Both the position numbers and the translations under genes were made by a program. DNA of 64,000 nt from Vibrio chagasii (GTDB lineage: Bacteria; Pseudomonadota; Gammaproteobacteria; Enterobacterales; Vibrionaceae): positions 17,099 through 81,098 of the forward strand of contig NZ_AP025468.1 of the NCBI RefSeq assembly GCF_024347355.1. The letters run 5' to 3'. Within the stretch, counting starts at the first letter, position 1. The number at the start of each line of letters is the position of its first letter. Below the pieces are notes generated by a model. The model searched no databases. It was not told the origin of the DNA and saw only the letters and a program-made list of their open reading frames with translations. Shown piece after piece: positions 50,401 to 59,547 of the stretch.

Positions 50401-51639
50401 CTTTGATTACTCCATCGAATATGTTATTTACGATGGCATTACTTCATAAAAAGACGAACAGCAATTGTTATAGCCTATAAATGACGCTTCATGCAAGCCA
50501 TCCCCAAAAGCCAATTATTAGCGCATCGACAAGAACGCTGCATGCCTGCCGGGTCTGTGTTTCGAACGATGACATCAGTCAATGACCTATGAATATTCAA
50601 TTGTCACGAGATGGCGCTTGCATCGTCCTTACGCCAGCCCATCAATTGCTTTGCGCAGACGTTGCACTTTATACCATTTCTGCTGTCACTACCCTGAAAG
50701 CTGTTTGCCGCATGCCATCACTTCCAGTCCCGATCATGACTCTACCTTCATGGCACCCAAGTCCAACTAACACATTTATGCACTCTGCATTGCAATATTC
50801 AGAATGCACATCTTGCTGAAATGCAATTTCCAATATGGGTCGCCAGCTGGATCGTGCTTTATAGATGCCAGCTGGGTTAATAACAATAAACATGCCACCA
50901 TTACACACAGATTGACAACAACTCATCAACACATGATTTGGGCATACATCACTCCATCTTCGACGTGTACTATGAGCACAGCAGATCCACCAGTTCATAG
51001 ACAGCGTCGCGAAAATCAGCGTTATCAGACAAAAATGTCTCGATTAGTGTGTATTGGATCTTCAGCAATAGTACGGTTCGATGAGTTGGATTGTGCTACA
51101 GAGTGTTACTACAGTGCAGCCAGATACTGATATGATGTTTCATATCCACATGAATTTGCCATAGGATAGCAGACCAGTCATTAGAGTTATGATCGTCCGC
51201 TTACGATCCTGCTGATGTTCCTTGTAAGAATATCCACCACATACGGTACATTTTTATGCTTGATATTCATAACAGGCTTGCCTCCCTTGTTTAGTCGTTC
51301 CGGTTTTTTAGTCATTTATCGAAATAAATGGGCGGCAGTCTCCTGTAGTAGTTGTTCAGTTTCATCTAAAAGAAATTTCTCTAGATTATCGCCTCCATAT
51401 CTGGTTAGCAACCTATTGCAGTTGCCTTGTTTTCTGGGTCAGATATCGTCGATATTTACGATGGTCAGGTGAACCTGAGCCAGCGTCTCAAATAACATAA
51501 TTCACCATCTTATCAAAATTAAACATGCACTGACGCGAAGTCCGCTGATTAGTAAATCTCTTCTTGATATAACACTGATAATAATAGCCATTTCCAGTGC
51601 CTGCGCAGAACTTCATCATCCAGCACACCGGCACGACTT

Positions 51640-53190
51640 CACCCGTGACTGATCGAGGCACATGTATCAACTTTCCAAGATTTTATACCAATACCCATCG
51701 CACCTTAGCGGTTTTTAACATAGTCTATCGCCTCTTGATAGCGCCTTAGAACTGCCGATAGCCAGAGGTGCCCGAAACCCCCGGGGATTGTAAGACAGTC
51801 GTTTCACGCATCACTACCACGAGCTATACCAGGGCTTCACACGCCTTTCCTCGCCACCAGCTACCATTAGTCTCTCCTCTGCCACTGTTTACGCCTGGCT
51901 ACCCTGCCATCCAGGCATCGTGTATTGACGAAAGCCTTTCTGCTGCCACGCACGCACATCAGCCCCCTGTTTCTGCCACTGTCATCAAGCGCAACGCTTT
52001 AACTCCCGCATGCAGACGCTCACAGTCGCTGCCGACCTCCCCGGCCTCCCTTCACCACACAACTGAGAAACACCCCTGATCATCGATTTCACCAAATATA
52101 GCACGTCGAGAAATGGCAAGCTACATCAGTACCCTTGTAATCTAGATGCCAGACGATCGTGAATGCAGTAGCATTTGTCCAACGTCCCAAATGAGCAACA
52201 GAGGAATTAGTCGAGGCATCACGCTCGTTTCCAGCCACAGATATTTCAACTTGCTGGAATTCTCAGAGTAAAGTACCTAAGCTCACTGGCTCACATTGTG
52301 CCGTCAACTCAGTCTCCCAGCTCTCTGATGCCAGGGGTCTCTTGCCTTTGAGCCAGCTAGCCAGAGATCACTGGCCTCTCGTGCTGATGTATAAGTCATT
52401 CCTTTCAATTCACACTGGGTTCCCGATCTGTCCAGAATTCTCTTGAATGGTGCCGCAGATTTAGTGGTCACTTCTCCGTTGTGTAGAGCGCCTCGCTGCC
52501 GTCAGCCTCGCCATAACACGCCATGCTGTCTTCCAACCCTCGTGAAATACACCCAGGCTGTGCCGAATCTCGCTGTCGCACCTGCGTCGGCTCTACCGGT
52601 AACGGCCATGGGTTTCCAATTTTCGCCGTAAATGTCGGTAAACAATCCCATATGTCAGTTAGCTACGTCGGCACCTCGGCGATGTAAAACATCGCTGCAT
52701 CGCTTCACATGCCAACACACGGCCGCGATGCGTAAGTCGGCTCCACCTGTCCTATATTTGCAGCTACCGTTCTGACTCAGTTATCTGCATGCGCTGGCGG
52801 TTTGCCCATGTTTGGCCATGTCACCCTAGATCACCCAGCATAAATGGTGGACTCAGGTCTGCCCAGTCGTGTTGATTTCAGGTCAACTTTGTTATAGAGT
52901 GCGCTTGAGGGGTCAATGTCAACAAATCGATCTATCACAGCTAGTGAGCTTTCAGCATTCATTCTTACAATAGGAGAAAACAGTTCAGTAACCCCCCCAA
53001 TTTAGTTAAAGACCTCTTCATGTGCCTATTTGGGCTAACGTACACCCAGCTCTAATACCTGTTGCCGTGCTGAATCGTCCGAGTGAGCCTGAAAGATTAC
53101 AGTTGCTGGTCCCTCTCATACCTCTGCGCAGCTATGGTTCTTGTCACGCCTGAGATAAACTTTGTGCCTGCTCGCTCTTCATCCGTTATT
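51640..53190 (-). pseudogene. Noisy copies of parB and parA
   Basis: Placed by interpolation between anchors at 51188 (xre 3' end) and 53400 (telomere-proximal region). Frames are broken throughout; not a second partition system. Confidence 0.7.
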
Positions 53191-53533
53191 GTTTCAACAG
53201 TTGACTGCATTTGCCACTCAGTGACATCTAGTCTATCTCCATAGGCGCCTTTAATTATTTTATATCACCAACCCCAAATATGTAAACCTTAATATTAGTT
53301 TATTTAAAACTATGCTATACACATGCCAGCTTCCTTAGCTTTGTTATCAGTGGTATCACGGGCTATTGCGTTAGAGTGATCGGCCTTCAGAGCTTGACTT
53401 TGTAACGCTGCTAACTGAATACACATGACATCGTTAATGTCACACAACCAAATGAATATAAAACCGTTGTATCGTCAGCGCGCCACAATTTGCTACATAT
53501 ATGTTACTTTAATAGGTAACGTTCTAACATTGC

Positions 53534-53563
53534 GTAAATAATTAGTGATTTGTAACGTTACAT
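53534..53563. other. Hairpin telomere R, clean arm
   Basis: These 30 bases are the exact reverse complement of the telomere L arm (16106-16135). The centre is between 53533 and 53534. Upstream of the centre only the noisy arm is present. The two arms diverge immediately beyond 30 bases, which defines the minimal telRL palindrome as 60 bp. Confidence 0.9.
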
Positions 53564-53648
53564 ATATTTAAATGTATATATGTATAAATTAGTAACATTG
53601 TAGCCTTGGTGATTGTGGTTTGTGATTCATTTATTTTTTAGTAACGTT
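53552..53648. repeat. Telomere-phased GTAACRTT repeats, right end
   Basis: GTAACGTT at 53552-53559, GTAACATT at 53592-53599 and GTAACGTT at 53641-53648 lie 18, 58 and 107 bases from the centre, mirroring the left end (18, 64, 114). Confidence 0.55.
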
Positions 53649-53979
53649 TGTATTTCGTGAGTTGGTGTGAGCATTGTGATGTCATCATTACTGTGTGAGG
53701 AATTCAGTTAGCAGCAGCGTTACAAAGTCAAATACAGTGACTTCCGGTCACTTCCTAACACAATGTAAACCATTGTTTTATATTGATAATAAACAGGAAA
53801 TAGCCTTTGCTGCTTTGTTAGGAATACATGTTGAAAGCACAGCAACATGTGTATAAGCACTAATAGGTTGACATGGGTCACAATAAGAAAGAGTTAAAAT
53901 AAACTTAATACAATAAGGTTTACATTATTTTGGTTAATTGATATAAATAATGTAAACCGCTAGATATGGAGATAGATAG
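53649..53979. promoter_or_regulatory. parAB control region with operator inverted repeat
   Basis: AT-rich non-coding DNA of about 330 bases. A perfect 14-bp inverted repeat GGTTTACATTATTT (53917-53930) and AAATAATGTAAACC (53945-53958) sits 22 bases before the parA ATG; it is the likely autoregulatory site of ParA, whose N-terminus has a helix-turn-helix. A TTGACA hexamer at 53868-53873 may be part of the promoter. Confidence 0.7.
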
Positions 53980-55140
53980 ATGTCACTGAGTAAGCAAATG
54001 CAGTCCTGCATTGTTGAAGCCAATAACTGGATGAGAGAGCGAGCAAACGCAAAGTTTGGCAACGACTCTCCTGAAGCGCGTGTGATGAAGAGGCGCTTTG
54101 GTCCTAACGAAACCGCAGAGTTAGTGGGAGTTAGCCGCCAAACAATCTTCAAGGCAGAAAAAGAGGGACGTTTGCCTGCACCTGAATACAAAGATTCAAC
54201 AGCCAACAGACCTATTAGAGCTGGGTATACCCTAGCCCAAATAGACTACATGAGAGAGGTCTTTAACACTCGACCATACCGCCCAGGTCACACTGAACCT
54301 GTTGTTCTTAGCATTCCTGGTGGTAAAGGTGGATGCTGGAAAACAGCGACAGCAGCTCACTTAGCACAATGGCTGTCATTGAAAGGCTATCGAGTCCTAG
54401 GTATTGATATTGACCCTCAAGCGCACTTCTCTATGTACTTTGGTTATCACCCTGAAATCAACACGACTGCAGGCGATACCGTATTACCATTTATGCTGGG
54501 TGATAAGGACGACCTGTCTTACTGCGTGAAAGAAACAGCATGGCCAAACCTAGATATCATTCCAAGCCACCTGCAGATGCAGCGACTGGAAAGTGAAATA
54601 GAAGACGCTGAACTGGAATACCAGCCTCACCAAATGCTTCAAGCAGGCATTGACGGAATTAAAGACCACTACGACGTTGTCATCGTTGATGGCCATCCAG
54701 ATTTGGGCATGGGTACCACAAACATGATTTGTGCAAGCGACGTGGTGCTAATTGCTACCTCTGCCGAAGTTAATGACATTAACTCAACTTGTCAGCTTAT
54801 GGGATTGATTACCGATATTTACGGCGAGAATGGACTGGAAACAACCCATGAGCCTTACGTTCGCATTCTTCCAACAAAACTCGGTGCAGCAAAGAGTTCA
54901 AGCCTTGAAAACTTAGCTGATATGCGAGCGTTCTGGGGTGCAATGCCGCTAAAAAATGGTGTATTTCACACTGATGAGGTTGGAAAAGGACAGCGCCGCA
55001 TGGCGACTATTTATGAGCAAGCTGACAGCAGCGAACGCTCTACACCAGCAGCATGGAAACGAGCCACTGAAATCTTTGACGCACCATTCAAAGAAATTCT
55101 GGACGAGATCATCAAGCCAATGTGGGAGGATGAAGAATGA
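53980..55140 (+). CDS. parA: Partition ATPase ParA (SopA-like)
   Basis: A 386-residue type Ia partition ATPase. Residues 44-65 are a helix-turn-helix (TAELVGVSRQTIFKAEKEGR) for autoregulation. The deviant Walker A is KGGCWKT at 116-122, with Asp143/Asp145 in DIDPQ and a Walker B region DVVIVDGHPDLG near 225-237. Length matches F SopA (about 390). It drives segregation of the linear prophage with ParB. It lies next to telomere R, transcribed inward. Confidence 0.95.
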   Translation: MSLSKQMQSCIVEANNWMRERANAKFGNDSPEARVMKRRFGPNETAELVGVSRQTIFKAEKEGRLPAPEYKDSTANRPIRAGYTLAQIDYMREVFNTRPYRPGHTEPVVLSIPGGKGGCWKTATAAHLAQWLSLKGYRVLGIDIDPQAHFSMYFGYHPEINTTAGDTVLPFMLGDKDDLSYCVKETAWPNLDIIPSHLQMQRLESEIEDAELEYQPHQMLQAGIDGIKDHYDVVIVDGHPDLGMGTTNMICASDVVLIATSAEVNDINSTCQLMGLITDIYGENGLETTHEPYVRILPTKLGAAKSSSLENLADMRAFWGAMPLKNGVFHTDEVGKGQRRMATIYEQADSSERSTPAAWKRATEIFDAPFKEILDEIIKPMWEDEE

Positions 55141-56087
55141 AAAATGACCTGCAAGTAGAAACACGAGAAACCAGTGTCTCTGTACAACGAGCTCAAAAAC
55201 AAAAGAAAAAGACCCTGGCGAAATCAGAGAAGCTAGAAGACCAAGTTGGCAACACAATGGTGAAGCCGGTGATGGGCCAAGAGGTTACTTTTACTCTGAA
55301 AGTGATTCCAGCTAAGAAAGTTGAAATGTCGACAATGGTTTGGCTGGAAAACGAGCGTGACCAAGAACTACTCGACGAATTCTCTGTTGCTCATTTAGTT
55401 GGGACGTTCGAAAAGTACGGACAAGAAGTGCCTGCGTTCGGTCGTGAAGAATGCGGAATTACACAAGTTGCTGATGGTAGCTGCCGCCGATTCACTTCAA
55501 TTCTGACTGCAAAGGACTTTTATATTTGGGTGGGAGATCTAACTGATGATCAGATGAATTATCTGACAGAGGTCGGCAACGACTACAACCCAACGTCTGC
55601 ATACGAACAGGGTTCAAAAGCATTACGCTTATTAAACAGTGGCAAAACCCAAGAAGAAGTCGCTGAGATAGTAGGAAAAGGTCGCCGTGCCCTTATGCGT
55701 GAAGTACATACAGCAATGCTGCCTAAAACTTTCATCAAATGCCTGACCAAACCTAACGAACTAAGCGCAAGGCAAGGTGAAACACTATTTAAGGCGTACA
55801 AAAAGCTGGATGACAGAAGGAAGGAAGAACTAGCCAATTTCTTTACTAACTGGTGTAACGATAAAGGAAAATACTCAGCAGAAGAGCTGGTGGAAATGTT
55901 CATAGCTAAATGCGGCATTAGTAAGCCTGAGCCTGTAAAACCTCGTGAGCTGGCTATGGGGGCCACGGTCGCATTGAAAAACGGCAATGCCACAATCAAT
56001 ATCCCGAAAGTTTCAGGCGACTCTCTGAAAGCTATCGAGGAGTTTATTTCAAAAACGCTATCAAAAGAAGCATTAGACAACTGTTAA
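55137..56087 (+). CDS. parB: Centromere-binding protein ParB (SopB-like)
   Basis: A 316-residue protein overlapping parA by 4 bases (ATGA). GQEVPAFGREECG and ADGSCRRFTSIL match the ParB N-domain boxes; GKTQEEVAEIVGKGRRALMR near 168-190 is the DNA-reading helix-turn-helix. The C-terminus should dimerise. Candidate targets are the TGSGACC-N2-GGTCSCA sites at 30772, 37926 and 61782. A related half-site lies inside its own 3' end near 55963-55977. Confidence 0.9.
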   Translation: MKNDLQVETRETSVSVQRAQKQKKKTLAKSEKLEDQVGNTMVKPVMGQEVTFTLKVIPAKKVEMSTMVWLENERDQELLDEFSVAHLVGTFEKYGQEVPAFGREECGITQVADGSCRRFTSILTAKDFYIWVGDLTDDQMNYLTEVGNDYNPTSAYEQGSKALRLLNSGKTQEEVAEIVGKGRRALMREVHTAMLPKTFIKCLTKPNELSARQGETLFKAYKKLDDRRKEELANFFTNWCNDKGKYSAEELVEMFIAKCGISKPEPVKPRELAMGATVALKNGNATINIPKVSGDSLKAIEEFISKTLSKEALDNC

Positions 56088-56106
56088 AAACCGCTAGGAG
56101 AACACG

Positions 56107-56397
56107 ATGGGTATTGGACATAAAATCAACGAAGAAGAATTGATACATATTTTCGATCAATTCACAGGTGAAGTCATTCACGGTGTACTGGATGATGAAG
56201 TGACCGAGTTCTTACACGAAACTGTAAGAGAAATGGCTAGTGGTTATCCCGTGTACGTATCAAAGGGAGATTTTACTAATCTGCTAACGGACTTCATCAG
56301 TATGTTTAATTTTGATGATAAGAATGGTGGGTATAATTTTGAATTTGAGGGCATACGAGCTCAAGGTTCTACAACCATCGTAAACATCGACGATTAA
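56107..56397 (+). CDS. 96-residue acidic protein after parB, unknown
   Basis: It begins MGIGHKINEEELIHIFDQFT, with AGGAG before the ATG, 19 bases after parB, and is likely in the same transcript, which ends at the terminator 56418-56441. Acidic throughout, with no motif recognised. Could modulate partition. Confidence 0.65.
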   Translation: MGIGHKINEEELIHIFDQFTGEVIHGVLDDEVTEFLHETVREMASGYPVYVSKGDFTNLLTDFISMFNFDDKNGGYNFEFEGIRAQGSTTIVNIDD

Positions 56398-56417
56398 ATG
56401 TAACCCCAGAAAAAGCA

Positions 56418-56441
56418 AAACCCCGACTGCAATCGGGGTTT
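56418..56441 (+). terminator. Terminator after the parAB operon
   Basis: The stem AACCCCGA / TCGGGGTT has a six-base loop. Only two to three T follow on the plus strand, and A-rich sequence precedes it, so it may work in both directions. Confidence 0.7.
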
Positions 56442-56472
56442 AAGACACAACCAAAACCGCCAGGAGACGATC

Positions 56473-56628
56473 ATGTCTAGAGAAGACTATACCAAAATCA
56501 GCAAGGCAACACTACAGGAACTGCCGCTATTACCAGCCCATTTGGTGATAGAGTGGCTAAAAAACCAAGGCGACTTCATGGGGGAAGCCGTAGCCAAGGC
56601 CTGTTATCAACGAATAGCTCAAGCATAA
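56473..56628 (+). CDS. 51-residue protein, unknown
   Basis: It begins MSREDYTKISKATLQELPLL, with CAGGAG 8 bases upstream of the ATG. Mostly helical (HLVIEWLKNQGDFMG). It lies between two terminators and so has its own promoter or depends on read-through. No family recognised. Confidence 0.6.
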   Translation: MSREDYTKISKATLQELPLLPAHLVIEWLKNQGDFMGEAVAKACYQRIAQA

Positions 56629-56634
56629 ACAAAA

Positions 56635-56657
56635 ACGGCACCATTATGTGGTGCCGT
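56635..56657. terminator. Terminator between the 51-residue gene and xre
   Basis: The perfect 9-bp stem ACGGCACCA / TGGTGCCGT has a five-base loop. The minus strand reads on into TTTTTGTTT, so it terminates the xre transcript; it also ends the convergent small gene. Confidence 0.85.
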
Positions 56658-56983
56658 TATTCTTTAAAGACATCAGCAAGTTCATCTAAGAAACGGACGA
56701 TCACCTGCTTAACTCTAAGCGGAAACTTTCTGGCCATCGCAGCCACATCCTTTTCTGTAACAAATTCATGCGAAAAAAGAGCTATAGAAACATCCATATC
56801 CGACATCTCCAACACTGCCAAGTAACTTCTGTACTGGCTCAACTTCATATCAGACCGACCACTTTCAATTCTTTGAATCGTGCTCACACTAATGCCTGTC
56901 AATACAGACATTTTGTCTTGAGATATGCCCTTGTTTTCGCGGTAACGCCTTAATACATAGACAATTGGATCTACTCTGCTCAT
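56657..56983 (-). CDS. Xre-family transcription regulator
   Basis: A 108-residue protein with an N-terminal helix-turn-helix, residues 15-42 (KGISQDKMSVLTGISVSTIQ, then RIESGR), and a helical C-terminal half for oligomerisation. It is divergent from the 60-residue gene at 57243 with a 260-base control region between. It is separate from the cI/cro immunity region, so it is a second regulator, lysogenically expressed by position. Confidence 0.85.
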   Translation of the reverse strand: MSRVDPIVYVLRRYRENKGISQDKMSVLTGISVSTIQRIESGRSDMKLSQYRSYLAVLEMSDMDVSIALFSHEFVTEKDVAAMARKFPLRVKQVIVRFLDELADVFKE

Positions 56984-57242
56984 AAATTACACGTCAAGTT
57001 TGATAGGTATTTGCTGCAAACCCGTCACTATTGACGTGGTTGTTATTAATCTGTGTATGTGATCAATTGCAACATATTTTTTATTGTTATTATCCAACCC
57101 AACAAACGTGCCATAAGAGCGCGACCCATAGAAAACAACGTCTTATGTGTAAAAGAGGCAACCCTTGCGCATTTCAGATTTCGTGTATTCTGAATATGCA
57201 AATGCAAATTGCATAAATTAATGTTAGTTGGACTTAGGTTGT
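56984..57242. promoter_or_regulatory. Divergent control region between xre and the 60-residue ORF
   Basis: CACGTCAA (56990-56997) and TTGACGTG (57031-57038) form an 8-bp inverted repeat near the xre start. ATGCAAATTGCAT at 57202-57214 is a palindrome just before the small ORF, preceded by a partial second copy (TATGCAAATGC). These are candidate regulator sites; no gene is seen between them. Confidence 0.5.
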
Positions 57243-57425
57243 ATGAGAAATTTAGAAATAAAAAAAATGATCGGAGACTTGGAAATGATGGCTGCGGCAG
57301 CAGAACCAGGAGTAGTGATAACGGAGGAAATGAGCATAAGTTGCAGCGTCACACTGCTAAAAGCAATTGATGAGCTGAAAAAGCGGGTTTATGGGGATGT
57401 GTCTAAAGCACCATCTAGAATCTGA
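57243..57425 (+). CDS. 60-residue helical protein opposite xre
   Basis: It begins MRNLEIKKMIGDLEMMAAAA, then a short loop and a second helix (TLLKAIDELKKRVYG). Ribosome site is weak (TTAGGTTG). It is divergent from the Xre gene and has operator-like palindromes at its promoter. The layout is that of regulator-controlled small antirepressors known from linear plasmid phages (VqmA-Qtip in VP882), but no sequence likeness is claimed. Confidence 0.55.
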   Translation: MRNLEIKKMIGDLEMMAAAAEPGVVITEEMSISCSVTLLKAIDELKKRVYGDVSKAPSRI

Positions 57426-57556
57426 CAACAGATGACGGGTGAATAATTCATGCCGTCATTGGTGATGTCATCGTTGAAAACTGAACCAATAAACAGCGTT
57501 CTTATTGATGCATAACCACAATGCTGATACTAATTAGCTTTTAGGAGGTTATTTGC

Positions 57557-57973
57557 ATGAAAGCATTAAAGTTTATAGGTATAGCAATTGCTATTTTGTT
57601 CGGTCTTTTACTAATAATGCCATCAGCCAAGCCAACGCTTGATTCGATGGAGGTATCAAAAGCGACCTTTGAAGAGGTACAGCTGAATACGGGATGCACA
57701 AGTCCATTCAGCGATGATAAGAAAGAGGCTATGTTCAAGGATGGTTACAAAGGGAAAGTATTTGAGTGGAAGGGGATTGTTGGTAGGTCTAAGGATGGGA
57801 TGATTGATATAAACCTAAATGATGGCATAGCGCCTGATCTCACTGTTGAGCTATCAGACAAGAAACAAGGTTTTGACTTGCTTGAGGATCAACCAATCAA
57901 AGTGAAGTTTGTAATGGATACAGCAGGAGGTTGCTTCCTGCCGTACCAAGGAAAACTAGCAGTAGTGCTTTAA
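57557..57973 (+). CDS. Membrane-anchored or secreted accessory protein (lysogeny moron)
   Basis: A 138-residue protein with an N-terminal hydrophobic segment (IGIAIAILFGLLLIMPS) that is a membrane anchor or signal. The rest is beta-rich (YKGKVFEWKGIVGRSKDGMI...) with an OB-fold feel and two cysteines. AGGAGG is 8 bases before the ATG. It is convergent with the late gene D (4-base overlap) and expressed against the tail operon, as lysogenic-conversion or superinfection-exclusion genes often are. Function not known. Confidence 0.7.
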   Translation: MKALKFIGIAIAILFGLLLIMPSAKPTLDSMEVSKATFEEVQLNTGCTSPFSDDKKEAMFKDGYKGKVFEWKGIVGRSKDGMIDINLNDGIAPDLTVELSDKKQGFDLLEDQPIKVKFVMDTAGGCFLPYQGKLAVVL

Positions 57974-58971
57974 GTTGCACCATGGTCACCAGAGAGGCTG
58001 AGCTGCATGCCTGCTTCGCTGAGTGACCATTTAACTGTTTTTGTTCTCCACTTGCCATCTTCTACATCACCGAAGCCATCAAGAATAATATGCCCTTCAG
58101 CGACCAATCCCATTAAATCGGAGCGTGCAGGCATACTTATATCCAACGTATCACTACCTGCTTTTACGCTTTTAGCTCGTGCCAAAACGGCAGCTTTTGC
58201 TTCTTCATAGTTTGGGTATTTAAACACGATTCGAAATTCAGGCTCACCCATTCCGGTTGAAACCTCTTTAACATCTCCAGATTCAAGATCTTGGTAAGTA
58301 GCAACAACACGACGAGCATCATTTCGTGAACTAAACCGCGCCGTCCAGGTTGTAATCTGATGAGGTTGTACTGTGATATTTGTCAGAGCTTTACCACTAG
58401 CACTCTTTCCTTCACCCTCTTTCAGAAATAACCAATAACCATTAGCTGGCTTACTGACCGCACCATAACGCTTAGCTAGCCGAGTAAGCAAATTCATATC
58501 GCTTTCACCTACCTGGTCAACATGGGAAATTTTGATGCTATCCAAATCGCTGCTTACTTTCGGAACCAACCCATGATCTGCAGCAACAGTTTTTACTACA
58601 TCACCCAGTGTTACTTCATCCCAGCTCCGTGTTTTCTGGGTTTGTAAACTTCCTGATTGTTTCCGGTTATCCATAGGCGCGGCATTAGCTACTATTTGTA
58701 CTCGCCTTGGTGGGCCGCTCGATGTGACTTCATCAACAACAAACTGCCCTTTATCAACCAAGTCACCATTAAAACCTAAACCAAGACGAAGAACGGCACC
58801 TTTTTTCGGGGTTGGAATTGAATCTGGCAATGCAACAGTAACATCCAAACGATCAGACTCACTGCCTGCATTATCCGTCAATGTCAAACTTAAAAGATTT
58901 CTACGTATAGCTCCAGTGATGTCATTTCCATCAGCCGACAACGAAAAATCAGGACGATAATCTAATCCCAT
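57970..58971 (-). CDS. Baseplate hub / late-control protein gpD-like (P2 D)
   Basis: A 333-residue protein. It opens DYRPDFSLSADGNDITGAIR and continues DSIKISHVDQVGESDMNLLT and LAKRYGAVSKPANGYWLFLK, all typical of the gpD/gp27-like hub that caps the tube and holds the spike. It is the last gene of the tail operon, overlapping gpX by 10 bases. Confidence 0.92.
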   Translation of the reverse strand: MGLDYRPDFSLSADGNDITGAIRRNLLSLTLTDNAGSESDRLDVTVALPDSIPTPKKGAVLRLGLGFNGDLVDKGQFVVDEVTSSGPPRRVQIVANAAPMDNRKQSGSLQTQKTRSWDEVTLGDVVKTVAADHGLVPKVSSDLDSIKISHVDQVGESDMNLLTRLAKRYGAVSKPANGYWLFLKEGEGKSASGKALTNITVQPHQITTWTARFSSRNDARRVVATYQDLESGDVKEVSTGMGEPEFRIVFKYPNYEEAKAAVLARAKSVKAGSDTLDISMPARSDLMGLVAEGHIILDGFGDVEDGKWRTKTVKWSLSEAGMQLSLSGDHGAT

Positions 58972-59168
58972 AAGCTAGCTGACTCCTTTGCTACTGGTGT
59001 AGGCAAATCTGGCAAAGTAATTTGAATACCACTTGGAAGAACCGCGCCACGATCAGCTAAACCCGGGTTGGCTTTTAGAACCTCAGTTACCGCACTTTCA
59101 CGGCCATAATGACGCCAGCAAATGTCGTCTATCATGTCACCCTCACGGGTTCTGTAAGTCGTTGCCAT
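58962..59168 (-). CDS. Tail protein X-like (LysM)
   Basis: A 68-residue LysM-type protein (MATTYRTREGDMIDDICWRH, then LPSGIQITLPDL), equal in length to P2 gpX (67). The ATG at 59168 is used because the LysM domain begins there. It binds between hub and tube and may recruit D. Confidence 0.88.
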   Translation of the reverse strand: MATTYRTREGDMIDDICWRHYGRESAVTEVLKANPGLADRGAVLPSGIQITLPDLPTPVAKESASLWD

Positions 59169-59547
59169 AAAAAGCAAGCTCCAATGTAAATGACTGATGA
59201 CGGGGTAAGCCACCTTTAATGAATTTAGTGTTCGTTTCATTCAAACTATTCATAACCCAATAGCCCAACACATCACCAATACCACTGACTAGCAATTGGG
59301 GCTTCATGTCATCACCCATCGTGGCTAGCTTTTCAATTTGACCAGTACCAACATCGCGAAATGTTGTAGCTATCTGACCATTCAACGTGATGGTATTAGC
59401 AGCCTTTCCTGTACATTGCAGCAAGTCAGACTGCCCGATACGAGATTGTGACTGCCAACGCCACTTCCAAGCTTTAACCAGCTCGTTATAGGCGGCGGAA
59501 TCAATATTAAACTTGAAACCGCCAAGAGAAAGCATAACTTGAGCCAT
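59143..59547 (-). CDS. Tail protein U-like (P2 U)
   Basis: A 134-residue protein (MLSLGGFKFNIDSAAYNELV, then GDVLGYWVMNSLNETNTKFI) that matches P2 gpU and lies between tape measure and X. It overlaps the tape-measure stop (TAATG). Tail-tube terminator/initiator role. Confidence 0.88.
   Translation of the reverse strand: MAQVMLSLGGFKFNIDSAAYNELVKAWKWRWQSQSRIGQSDLLQCTGKAANTITLNGQIATTFRDVGTGQIEKLATMGDDMKPQLLVSGIGDVLGYWVMNSLNETNTKFIKGGLPRHQSFTLELAFYGNDLQNP

Larger units (their letters stand above)
45901..53533. repeat. Error-rich inverted copy of 53534 to about 63770
   Basis: A reverse complement of the right plasmid arm, about a quarter shorter than its template, with dense errors. Anchors: 45905-46140 to the sheath start at 63765-63520; 47437 to the gpE start at 61733; 47580 to 61540; 51188 to 56700; 53400 to 53700. 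Order of copied genes: sheath (about 45900-47000), tube, E, tape measure (from about 47740), U, X, D, accessory genes, xre (near 51000-51190), parB (about 51640-52340), parA (about 52340-53190). About 230 bases upstream of the sheath are skipped at the junction. No real gene here. Confidence 0.93.

Noticed and set aside
46150..53500. Open frames in the right noisy arm, e.g. 48275-48640 and 51768-52079
   Set aside because: The same reasoning: the DNA aligns in reverse to the tail and partition genes, and the frames are by-products of indels.
16136..53533. Genuine large inverted duplications in the living genome
   Set aside because: Divergence is made of random indels with no codon conservation, and both copies pivot on hairpin telomeres. 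A replication dimer would explain the symmetry but not the error density.
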